DNA of 64,000 nt from Ephemerocybe angulata (lineage: Eukaryota; Basidiomycota; Agaricomycetes; Agaricales; Psathyrellaceae): contig JAACJK010000014.1 of NCBI GenBank assembly GCA_013368325.1, positions 124,001-188,000 of the forward strand, in the 5' to 3' direction. Shown here in pieces: positions 22,920 to 32,369 of this stretch; position 1 is the stretch's first letter, and every line of letters starts with the position of its first letter. The notes below the pieces were generated by a model, which made no database searches, was not told where the DNA came from, and saw only the letters and a list, made by a program, of their open reading frames with translations. A program made the position numbers and the translations under genes.

Positions 22920-23474
22920 ATGGCCGTACAATGTAAGCAAGCCTTCCATATGAGAAGGAGCGCAGATTTCCTGAGTATGTCTTCAGATACGCAGAACCCT
23001 CCGCCTCTTCCCAGGAGATCCACCAATCCACTTCCACAAGAAGACGGAATGCCGCCAGTTATCCCTATGATCATGCCAGAATTGCAATACGGCTATATTG
23101 GAAGGCACCAGGTGTACTGGAACGTCAATGAAGAACCACACTTCGTCGACGATGGCGGCCCATGGGAGCAAACAGTTTGCATGCCAGCCGTTCCTTCGGT
23201 CGTTATCCTCACCGACATGCTCGAGGTTCCAATCGTAGTCACTCCTTCTCAAACCAGGGGGTTCGTTACTGCAAAGGATGTCATCTGCGCGGTCCATCGC
23301 GCCTTCCAGCTCGCCCTCTCCCCCCAGCCACGGCGCCCACAACAGCATAGCGCCCTCTTCTGGGGAGGGCACGAGGGTTCGCACGTGCGCTTGATGGGTC
23401 GGAGTCTCGAGTGGGTCGGATTGTGCCAAGACTGGCACGGAAATTGGGGACTTGTCGTCGGCGACGCCAGGTAG
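22920..23474 (+). CDS. DUF6699-type hypothetical protein
   Basis: Single exon, 184 residues, ATG 22920 to TAG 23472-23474. The layout fits the agaricomycete DUF6699 family: a disordered Pro/Ser N-terminus, then VYWNVNEEPHFV (family pattern of a strand with W-x-V-x-x-x-P), a central PSVVILTDMLEVPIVV strand pair, VTAKDVICAVHRAFQLAL (the family's V-T-V-x-D-V-hydrophobic helix), and an RSLEWVGL block near the end. The function of the family is unknown. A second in-frame Met occurs within the first 20 codons. A 33-nt intron near the start can be drawn but is too short to be likely. The gene stands alone next to a gene-poor region. Confidence 0.7.
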   Translation: MAVQCKQAFHMRRSADFLSMSSDTQNPPPLPRRSTNPLPQEDGMPPVIPMIMPELQYGYIGRHQVYWNVNEEPHFVDDGGPWEQTVCMPAVPSVVILTDMLEVPIVVTPSQTRGFVTAKDVICAVHRAFQLALSPQPRRPQQHSALFWGGHEGSHVRLMGRSLEWVGLCQDWHGNWGLVVGDAR

Positions 23475-24781
23475 AGAGAGGGGGGATGCGAACGTCCATC
23501 CAGGATCGATCCAAGGCAGATAATGGAATCCCACTGCCGTTTCCAATTTCCAGTGCAAGTCCTGCTGTTGCGCTGTATTTAGCCATCCGTCTCGAAGGTA
23601 TCCGTTTTGTCCACACCTATGCGCTCGTTTGTACTGAAGTTAGACCGAACTGTACCATAATTGCCATGCACCTTTGTTTTACTTGCGAGGCGGCATATCA
23701 TCTGGAAAAGCTATGGAAATAACAAAAAGGAGTAGCAAGTCAGACAAAGTCGGATTCGCAGAAAATACCAACGCCCCTCCTCAGTTGCCCCCCGCCTTCC
23801 GGAATCTAGATTTGACGATCAACACGTACCATTATGAACGAGGTCCATGGCGGTCGCACTGGAGGAAAGGGTTGGGACACGAGCGATTGTCATCCACATC
23901 TCCACATCCACGGCACCGTCCGGTAACTTGGGGAGATTCTGGTGGGCCGATGATAATTTTGCAGAGGTTTGCGAGTGGAGTTCGATACGGTAGGATGCGT
24001 ACGACGGGCTCTTGAAAACTCACCCAACGCCGGGGAAGGTCTCGCACATGAAGGAGAGGAGGGTTGAGAATAGGGACAGGATGATGGCGCTGATGGCACA
24101 CCACAACCAACTACAGGGTTACATTCTCCCTGTCACGGAAGCCAATACTCCCTGTCACTCGGGAGCTAGGACCCCAAAGACCCCATTGATGCGGAATCAT
24201 TAGCGGTAACATTAGTTCCGATCAGCCGCTGTCAATACGAATTACTACATTAAGTAGTACTGGTAATTTAGCAGTACCGTACGGTCCGCTACGGTCCGTA
24301 CCTCACACTACCCAAGTTTACCCCGTTACCCTTCGTTCCTTCCCCGTTTCTGGAATAAACATTCCAGGCCCCAGGCATGTGGACCTATGGATGAGGAAAC
24401 CACCATTCCGCAGAGTCAGAATTAAGCACAACGATATGAACATTTCTATAAGTACATCTATGGACATGATCGGGATATGGACCGAGCGCGAGTTGTTCGC
24501 CGCTCCGGATCCCTTTCACGAACAGGACTCTGACAGTTTCCGACCCAGTACTCAAGATGATCCAGGTCCGAGAGGTGGGTTAAAAGATCTGGATTGGTGG
24601 CCAGCAGGTTGAGCAAGGATGGTGGCGATGACTGCACCCTGCCGTTGACAAAGGTGTACCGGCTTTGGAGTGCCTCCTGGTATTCGGCCAACCTCCCCAA
24701 AAAGGCAAAACGCCCAAAGGTTAAACTTAATGTTTCCAAAACCAAGGATCCATGAGGATCCATGGCTCTCCGAGAGTCCGG

Positions 24782-24804
24782 GTTCGATGCATATTTCCAG
24801 ATCC
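24782..24804 (+). repeat. Left copy of a 23-bp inverted repeat
   Basis: 23 bases with core cgatgcatatttccagat recur exactly in inverse orientation at 25511-25533. Weaker similarity extends about 15 bases to each side (ctctccga on one side, a ggcac-like block on the other). Possible terminal inverted repeat of a small non-autonomous element. Confidence 0.6.
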
Positions 24805-25510
24805 CGGCACCTTTTGCCCAAGACCGATATCATCACCGGCAGGATCATCCTCGGTGGGCGTCTGGGTTAGACCTCCGTCAGCAGAGGGCGCGGCGCTCCA
24901 GCCAAAAAGGAAGTAGCCCCTGACAAGAAATTTCCGGCCAGGCGACGATACCGCTCGCGCAAGCACAAGGGAGTGGTTCAACTTTGAATAGGAGTTTAGA
25001 ATGCCAAAACTAATGTTCACTAAGCTAGCTACAGGCGATCCGACCGATCTAGGAACAGGCGCAGAAAAGGCTTGAAGCGCCCACCGCGCTGGCGCCTATG
25101 CTAGCTGCGATGTGGCTGCGCGGTAACAATGTGATATGCAGCGAGGGCGCCAAGGGCGCTTATTCGCTTGCACGTCACACATCCTGCCAGCTCTTCCCGG
25201 GGCTACCCTTCATCATTGCTACAAGGCTACCTAGTGGCTAAGTTATCTCAGGTAACCTAGTTTGAATTGATTCTCTCAAGCTATCCTAATCTATCTTTAC
25301 CCAAGGAACTATGATATGAGTGAGCCTTCGTCCCCCTGCAGGTTACATACGCCCACTCGACCCTGCACTCGCCCTCTTTGCGCCCTCTCCCGGCCGGATT
25401 AGGATGGGGTCCGCTCTCGGGCTCTCGGGCGGCCTGGATCAGAGAGGGATCAGGTAGTGATCCAAGTGGCCGTGCCGGACGCTCGGCATTCTTTTGGGGT
25501 TAAGATGCCT

Positions 25511-25533
25511 GGATCTGGAAATATGCATCGAAC
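25511..25533 (-). repeat. Right copy of the 23-bp inverted repeat
   Basis: Exact inverted partner of 24782-24804, 706 bases from it. Together the pair and its flanks would delimit a unit of about 750-800 bases. I could not identify a clean target-site duplication. Confidence 0.6.
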
Positions 25534-25868
25534 GGTGCCTCGCTCTCCGAATCAACTCCGAGTCGACAGCTGTTGACAGCTGCCCATTTTGTTCTCATTG
25601 GCTCTCATTGGCTGCTGAGCTGCAGTTCTATCATATAGCCACCGTGATCTCACTCCCGCGAAATGCGATTATAGAAGGTGACCATAAGGACCTCGGACAC
25701 CGTGTAGCACTGCAACAAAGGTATTCAAGTTTGAAATTGAGTCTGATTGAGTATTCACAAGAGTGACCATTTGACCGTGACGGTTAATTAGGGAATCTTG
25801 GCACCCTATACTGTCTGACCGTCGAAGCAGCCTGAAGCAGCCCGCAACTACTCTAGGATAATCCTTTT

Positions 25869-27664
25869 CTAGGTGATTACAGAAGCCTGGACCTCTCCCT
25901 CCTCAATTGCTTCGGGTATCGGGCGCTTCTCTACAAGCGCAGCAACCTTTTCCTCATGTTTCCCAGCTTCCTCAAGCAAGCTCCTCAAATACTCAGCCTC
26001 CTTCACAAGCTGCGACACCGCCTCCTCTCCTTTCTTCACTGGTTCAGCTATCGGTGAAGGCGCAGGGCTAAGCTCCTTCACTGCGGCATCCACAACCTGA
26101 GTCCATGTCTTCCCTTCCTTCTTCAACTCCTCGACGAGCTCGTCCTTGATCCGGCGAGCAGTCCCAACGCCGTCGTACGCAAAGCTGGTGTACACCTGGA
26201 CGAGTGATGCTCCGGCTTTGGCGAATTCGAGAGCGTCCGAGCCAGTGGCGATACCGCCGCATCCAATTAGGGGAATCGAGGCGGGGAGGTGTTGACGGAG
26301 AGTTTTGAGGGCCTTCAGGGAGTAGGGCTTAACCGGTGGACCTGAGAGGCCACCGACTTCCTGTTTGTTGGCTGATAGGGAACAGTTTAGTTCCACGCGC
26401 ACCTTGAGGCGTTTTGAGAAGGACATACCGTTCATAAGGTGTTTGGGTCGTTGGATGGTAGTATTGCTGATAATAACACCGTCGAACTTCGCTCGCTGTA
26501 CGACGTCTGCAATGTCGATCAACTGGTCTTCGTCAAGGTCAGGTGCGAGTTTCAAGACAAGTTTCGGTCGTGATGAGGTGAGTGCCGAGGGAGGGAGCTC
26601 GTCGCGTGCCTTGGTGACCCCAGCCAAGAGCTTCTCGAGATGATCTTTGTTCTGCAAGCCACTGCCGCACCTATGAATGGGCATTCCCAAGTCACGACGG
26701 TGTATGGTACTCACCGGAGTCCCGGGGTATTAGGGCTAGAGACGTTGATCACAAGGACGTCTGAGAGAGGGCCAAAGGTCTTCACACCAGTAAGAAAGTC
26801 GTCGATAGAGTCCGCGGGAGACTCCTTGTTCTTCCCGAGGTTCACCGCGAGGAGGTCTCCGGGGCGGAGCGAGGCGCGTTCTGGCTCAACGGCGAACCAA
26901 TGAGGGATGCGCTCCTTCAGTCTCGAGACGACGAATGAGGCACCCTGCGACGGGAAGCCGTATCGGTTTATAATGGCGTTGTCTTCTTCTAAGCGGAAGA
27001 CTCGCGGTTTGGGGTTCCCAGCCTGTGGGTGGTCGAGGCGACGTGAATAGGGGGAACGCGAGGTGGTGCGTGCGGCGGGCGTACCTGGGGTTTCGGGGTA
27101 ACGCTCCCAATCTCCACCCAGCTAAATCCAAGATTGAAGAGGCCTATACAGCATCTCAGTATGCCGTTAGATGCATTCCGGGGTACGGGACTGCGCACCG
27201 TCAACAGCCTCCCCATCCTTGTCAAATCCTGCTGCAATACCAAGAGGATTGTTAACAGGCTGACCCCAAATCTACATATGACAACGTGTTAGTGTAGTGA
27301 ATCCACTGAAAGAGCACCCTCTCACCTCACTATGAAGCACAGCGTCATCCTCAACCTGATCCCTCGCCGTCAGCCCGTACTTCAACGCCTTGACCGCGAG
27401 CTTATGTCCGGTCTCCGCATCACACAACGCTCTCAACGTAGGATTCAGAACATAGCGGTGAATTGCCGATCTAGAGTCGAAGTAGTAGATGCCAAAGAGC
27501 CCTGCGGAAACAGTGAAGACGGTGGCATAGACGAGCGTTCTGGCAGTAGAGCCCGCGCGCGCGGAGGTGGATGCGGAACGTGTCGGGGTTGCGGGGGTTA
27601 GGAGGCGGTTCGTGAGGGCCCGTCTTGCCAGCAAGCGCGCCGAACCTCGGTGAAGGAGCGACAT
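25869..27664 (-). CDS. Dihydroorotate dehydrogenase (quinone), class 2, mitochondrial
   Basis: Fourth step of pyrimidine synthesis: oxidises dihydroorotate to orotate and passes electrons to ubiquinone at the inner mitochondrial membrane. The ATG at 27662-27664 starts an Arg-rich presequence, followed by one membrane segment ([20 protein letters not shown]) as in class 2 enzymes. Catalytic and FMN-binding blocks are present: [41 protein letters not shown] (with the class 2 catalytic Ser), [31 protein letters not shown] and [21 protein letters not shown] traced several short introns in phase. After the usual end ([20 protein letters not shown]) there is an unusual Glu/Lys-rich extension of about 70 residues ending VQASVIT. 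The gene looks intact. Confidence 0.93.
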
Positions 27665-28213
27665 TTTGCAAACGCTCGTGCTACTAGGTAGGAGGTTTGG
27701 CTTGGAGATAGATTGAGGTCGGGCTTAGGATTTTGGATTTCGTCAAGAGTTTCGCAAACGTTGTTTCAAGTTGGGCCCTGTTTGTCCGTATGGGGCCTTC
27801 CAAGTTGCGAAGGCTTTTCGCAAGCTTTTTGCTCCCTGCTCCCACCGCCATCTCAAGATCTACTGCCCAATTCGCCTCAACGCATTGTGATACTACAGCA
27901 GTGGTTATAGAACGTCCTGGGGACGATGTAAAGGGACTTGCGGCCTCCTTACTTCCGGGATGGCATTTCTAGCGGCTCTGGAGCTCTCCCTGCCTCTCAG
28001 AAGCTGGGCCAGCTGGGCCTCATGATGTTTATACCACCACAGCACTTGTACAACATGCCCTTAAGAAGCTTTCACTGCCTTTCAGAAGCTCTTACTGCTC
28101 TCAGAAGCTAGGCCTCATATTTATATCACTACGACACTTGTGCAACATAACCCCCAACGTATCTCTCGTTCTCATTGACCACATCCTCCTCCTCTGCCAT
28201 CGATTCGCCTGCA
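27665..28213. promoter_or_regulatory. Divergent upstream region with a duplicated promoter segment
   Basis: Between DHODH (leftward) and the seven-helix protein gene (rightward). The right half holds an imperfect tandem duplication (27994-28056 and 28098-28147), including an A/T-rich TATA-like element in each copy (gtttatacc and atttatatc). The copy nearer the gene lies about 70-110 bases upstream of the ATG. Confidence 0.5.
27994..28147 (+). repeat. Imperfect tandem duplication in the promoter
   Basis: Copy A at 27994-28056 and copy B at 28098-28147 share the order ctctcagaagct, ggcctcat, a TATA-like tttata, then cac/tac spacing and cacttgtNcaacat. A third partial copy of ctgcctttcagaagct lies between them near 28075-28090. 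Copy A carries an extra gggccagct inside. Confidence 0.7.
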
Positions 28214-29469
28214 ATGTCGATTGAACCTTGCCAGATTCCAGGAAATCCAGATATTACTGGCATTGGCATCCGTATTGCGATATATGTGCAGAGCTTTATC
28301 AGCTTCACTCCAGGTATCTTAGCCCTCGCAAACGGTAAGGTGACGCGGGGCGATCTGGAGGCAGCCGAGACGCAGGCAACGACGAACCTAGTCCTGGCGT
28401 TCGCAATCCTTGTGTCATTTATCGTCCAGGCCCTGACATTAGGATTGGTGAACTATCATGCCAGCATCGTGCTTAGCATGAGCTGGTTAAACAATACCAA
28501 CACCTTCATCTGCTTCCTTCTGTACATCCAGTACAAGAGCCAAGCAGATACTCCACGACGGGTTGATACCAGCTGGTCTGCTTGGGCACTACATTCCAGA
28601 GACTTACTCGCTTCCCTTCTTCCTGGTAAGTAATCCCTCTGTATGTCTTCCTCCTCGGCTGAAGCAACCGCTTGGTACGATAGGTGCGAGTAGTAAGGGC
28701 CCCAGTAAGCGGTGTGCAGAACACAAAGCTACTGGAGGTGAGTAGAGCGCTTCATTAACCATTGCGACCGCTCATTGGACTAGGGAACGCCGACGCCCGC
28801 ACAAGCTCCAAGATCCTCGTCAGGCGTTTCGTTCTTGTTCTAGGATTGCTTCACCTGAGCCTCATGGCCAGTCTCGGGCTCTGGATGTGGAGCAACATTC
28901 AAACGTTCGGCAACGGGGCGGACGCTTCTCTGAACGACTGCGCTGCCCACTACGCGCTCATCATCATCCTGGGCAAGCGCGTCCACTTTTCCTCGGAGGC
29001 TCTGCGAATAGCCTCCTTGGTTTTCTACGCGATATTTCTTGTTCCAGGACTTAACCTCGCCCTTCCAATTGCGGTCCTGCTTGGATTGTACAATATCTGC
29101 CGCCGCCATTTGCCGACCCCTACTTCGACATCGAAGCATCGACCGGGTGCCTACAAACGCTCGTGGGCCATTCTTCCACTGTTTATTGGCCTAATCCTCC
29201 TTTTGGTGATCAACGTTGTGTTTATTGCCGATATCGAGCTCACGTTGGAGCAAAACGCAAGCCTTCAGGGCATGTTTGGAAGGGAGTGGGGGTTCGGGCA
29301 GATTCTGTCAATGCTGCTATTGCTCGTGCCCCTGAGGAACCTCGCCGAAACGATTCTTGCGCGAAGGATCAAACAAAGGCAAAGGGACTCGAATCTGGGC
29401 TCAAGAGCGGCGTCGAAGTTGAGGGCTGGACAGCATGCGCGATCCAGTTACAAAAAGAGGGGACCCTAA
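28214..29469 (+). CDS. Seven-helix membrane protein of a basidiomycete family of unknown function
   Basis: About seven hydrophobic segments are visible: IGIRIAIYVQSFISFTPGIL, LVLAFAILVSFIVQAL, ASIVLSMSWLNNTNTFICFL, FVLVLGLLHLSLMASLGLW, a long ALRIASLVFYAIFLVPGLNL pair, ILPLFIGLILLLVINVVFI and ILSMLLLLVPL. The conserved GNPDITGIGIRIAIY and SWLNNTNTFI blocks are typical of an uncharacterised agaricomycete family. The ATG at 28214 was chosen because the open frame before it has no Met. Two introns (donors near 28626 and 28736) join in phase through a 54-nt exon. The frame stops at 29467-29469. Beyond it, another phase continues through a consensus intron (29484-29554) into GLDFIHPKWDTYVSTIGEG with a stop at about 29614. 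This suggests either a frame error near 29,370-29,400 or an alternative C-terminus. Confidence 0.68.
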
Positions 29470-29891
29470 TTCCGAGCTTGAAGGTGAGTCGAATCTCTAT
29501 ATACAGTCAGGGAGCGACGACCCTGACGGTGCTTATTGGTGCTCTTGTTTACAGGGGCTTGACTTTATCCATCCGAAGTGGGACACATATGTTTCCACCA
29601 TCGGGGAGGGTTGAAAGGAGAACAGTGATTATGCTCTGTATATGGGTGGTAATGGGTATTGAGGACTATAACCTAGCTAAGCTTCGTATCAGACTGATTG
29701 GTCTATTGTAAAAGTTTTATGGGTCTTTGAAAAACGTCCGAGCAAGAGCTGGGCAAGGGGGAACGGTGAAGGGGCTGAAGGGTCGACTGACGCCAGGTCA
29801 GAATCGAATGAATGTGACTACACAGAATGGGGCACATGCGGGTACACGAAGATGGGGGCGAGGGAATACAGTAAGCGCCTGATACTTTGAT

Positions 29892-30345
29892 TCAACGATA
29901 CGAGTTAACAAGCGTGTCGCAGCTGTTGGAAGATGTGGCGAAAGAACGATCGACATCGTGCAAGGAGCTACGCGGTACTTGAATCTCGATCCTGTCAAAG
30001 CCAGCCGGCATGAAGGAGAAACGACGCGATTTTGACGATGGCTTGCATTGGCTTAGATGCTTCCAGAAGACAACAACGGTCCTTCCAAAGGTTTTTTTGG
30101 ACTTGGACTTGGACTTCTCTGGCGTTTGGAAGGTGATGGTGGTAGAGGTGGGTCTCGGGCGAGCAGCGAGGGGGCGTGGTCGCGAGAGTTTTCTGGGAAC
30201 GCTGCGAGTAATATGAGCAAGTGAATAAAACCAGAATTAACAAGCCTGCCTACCAGTGTACCTCAGAAGACGGTTTGACAGGAGCAGCTACCTGAGAAGG
30301 TCGTCTTATCCTAACGAGCCGGCCATCGCGAACTTGGGGAGACAT
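29892..30345 (-). CDS. Candidate small basic protein, 133 residues, two exons
   Basis: Not a known family to me. The ATG at 30343-30345 starts MSPQVRDGRLVRIRRPSQVA. Exon 1 ends at 30254; a 52-nt intron (30202-30253, donor GTAGGC, acceptor cgcag) joins in phase 2 to exon 2, which stops at TGA 29892-29894. Exon 2 encodes a Pro/Arg-rich part, a Lys/Ser cluster (TPEKSKSKSKKTFGR), then a compact VVVFWKHLSQCKPSSKSRRF and FDRIEIQVPRSSLHDVDRS, ending SCDTLVNSYR. The K/R/S composition suggests a nuclear or RNA-associated role, but that is a guess. A TATA-like TATAAGA lies about 90 bases upstream (30433-30438). It is divergent from the LYR protein gene. A different acceptor phase would give an 82-residue alternative ending. 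Confidence 0.45.
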
Positions 30346-30797
30346 ATTGTGGGTGAGGGAGCACAGTATCAGATCGACCAGCGAGGATGTGGTGGGGCAG
30401 AATGAAGATGCAACTTTTGGACGGACGTGTTCTTATATTCCGCGTCGCGCAGGCAGGGCTTTGTCCGCGACTTATGCCTTGCATGAAAGAAAGAAGCAGT
30501 TGAATCATATGGCCGCGTTGCCTTGCATTGGCGCTCATTCATGCTCGCCTCGTGTGAGTAAAATGCTGTACGACGTATAACGACAGGCAACGATTTTAGT
30601 GTATCCACAATGAACAGAACAGACAATGACCGGCAAAGCAACACAAACGCTGGGTAGAAGCCCCTATTTTGACCAATTGATGTCGTTGATCGCCGCCCGG
30701 CCACACATGGGCCGCTCGGCGCTCGTGGTCGGGTGGCAGCTCTCCCTCCGACGCGTATCATGACCTTGAATTTTCGACACTTTATTCCTCACAAATA
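30346..30797. other. Divergent upstream region of the small basic protein and LYR genes
   Basis: 452 bases. Contains the TATA-like element for the leftward gene near 30436. Nothing else is recognised. Confidence 0.4.
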
Positions 30798-32068
30798 ATG
30801 CAGAAATGCAGTTCAAGTGCACTAGAACCATCTTCTGAATCTCTGGCTCGCAGGAAAGAGTTCGGTAAACTCTTTTCTGCCCTCCGTCGCGTCCGCTCTC
30901 GGACGCCGTTCTTCGAGCTCGCGGCTCATAGGATACCGACCTTATGGGGCCTGTACAGGGGATTACGAAGGGAGGCCCCCACAAGCGATGTACGGTGACT
31001 GTTCAGATGGAAGGAAGCACTGTTGACGTGGAGGAAATGCAGATACGCTGGCGCATGAGGAAGATCTTTGAGAAGAATCGTGGTTTAACGGGGTCGGAGA
31101 AGACAATCATCTGTCTTCGTCGGGGATACAAGGTATGGGCGCTTTCCTATTGCTATAACAAGCACTGAACAGGAGCCAGTGGCTCGAAACCTTTCAAAGA
31201 ACCCGTAGTGGTGATACGCACCTTCAAGCGGTGCTGGAGCGCTACTCGCGCATGATAGCAGCGAAACGGGAGCGAGAGCATTGGGAGCAAGTACTGGGGG
31301 AAGAATGGGTGCGTTCAGTTTGGAATACTCTGCAGGAACCCCCTTTGACTGTGTCGATACCACCAGGCTTGGCAAGAACGTATGCGCAAGAAGCCAATTC
31401 TCACAGGCAGCCTCTTGCGCGCCAGCCTGGACAACCCGCCCCTGCCCCGCCTGTACCCCTTACCGGAACATATCAGCCGTATGATACACAAACGCAGAGT
31501 TGCAAGAGAAGCGAGATTTGCGAAGCAGCAAGTCCTACTGGAGCAACAGCAAGACCTGATCCGAGAGGCGCAATTCGAGGAGGGTGCGCTCACGGGAAAC
31601 AGTGCAAAGTTGGTATTTGGTGGGGAGAACAAGAACGAATGGACGAAGGAAGTCCGGGATGGTCTCACCGAGATTGTACAGGCGTACGAACGCAGCCAGG
31701 CACGACTTCGCACCACCGTAAGCCCAGAGCTCTTTGAAGTCATGGCCGCTGCACGACGCTTCAAGATTGCGAACAAGACTCGCGAGCGGGAGAACGAACG
31801 GCGAGGTGTTCTGACACGTGCGTCGTTGAAGAGAGCGAGGGGCCGGCCTCCGGCTCATGTGTGGGACCGGATGAGTGAAGAGGAAAAGGAGGTGGACAGG
31901 GTGAAGCGACTCCAAGGTGAAGGCGGGTATGTCGGGATGGTAAAGCGGATGGCGGGAATGAGGATGAGAGACGGGGATACGTGGAAGAAGGAGGTTGAGG
32001 CGAATGAAGAAGCCAAGGAGAGGGAATGTCAGGTGGAAAGAGAGAATGAGAGGAGGAGAGTCGAGTAG
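30798..32068 (+). CDS. LYR-motif (Complex1_LYR-like) domain protein
   Basis: Four exons (30798-30989, 31043-31132, 31180-31308, 31367-32068) join in phase to give 370 residues. The N-terminal 110 residues fit the LYR fold: ALRRVRSRTPFFELAAHRIP, then LWGLYRGLRREA with the Leu-Tyr-Arg tripeptide, followed by RWRMRKIFEKNRGLTGSEKT and LRRGYKWLETFQ. LYR proteins are small mitochondrial adaptors for Fe-S delivery or respiratory-complex assembly. This one has a long C-terminal extension, rich in Arg/Glu and probably coiled-coil (KQQVLLEQQQDLIREAQFEE), up to ECQVERENERRRVE. Its partner complex cannot be told from the sequence. It may alternatively be a mitochondrial ribosome-associated factor, because several such proteins share this arrangement. 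Confidence 0.7.
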
Positions 32069-32369
32069 TGGCTTCGCGCGCTCTTGGCAATACAGACACT
32101 TCAACTTTGTTTTCTGAACAATACACATAATTTTTACCCTCTTCCTTCATCCCCTGGAAAGCGCTTGCTGTGCTCTGGAAGATATTAAACTCAAGTTCGC
32201 GCCAATTAAGAGACGCGTGGGGCATCGACGCGTGGGCCGTATCGGGCAAGTCAACTGATGATCGGCCAACTCCGACCAAAATTTTTGTCGCTGCCGAGAA
32301 CTGATTAACGACTGTTCCAATTCTTTTACCCTCCACCCTACCTTTTCTCCCTCCTTTCCGCCTCTAGAG
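32069..32369. other. Intergenic between the LYR and importin genes
   Basis: 301 bases between co-oriented genes. The last 50 bases are a CT-rich leader (ctttctccctcctttccgcc) typical of highly expressed fungal genes. No gene is present. Confidence 0.4.

Larger units (their letters stand above)
23475..25868. other. Gene-poor stretch with inverted and direct repeats
   Basis: About 2.4 kb without a supported gene between DUF6699 and DHODH. It contains a 23-bp inverted-repeat pair (24782-24804 and 25511-25533), a tandem ggatccat pair near 24,746-24,764 and a doubled tacggtccg near 24,280-24,300. A Leu-rich open frame on the minus strand (24458-24763) has no family signature. The stretch may be remnants of mobile DNA, but no transposase or reverse transcriptase motif is visible. 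Confidence 0.45.

Noticed and set aside
23925..23960. Peptide TWGDSGGPMI resembling the trypsin active-site signature
   Set aside because: No His or Asp motif, no flanking protease homology, and the surrounding frame has no conserved features. Chance match.
24458..24763. Leu-rich minus-strand open frame in the gene-poor stretch
   Set aside because: Looks mildly coding but overlaps the repeat-bearing region, has no partner exons or family match, and cannot be supported.
27713..27972. Plus-strand open frame upstream of the duplicated promoter
   Set aside because: No signature and no good continuation; may be part of the upstream region of DHODH.
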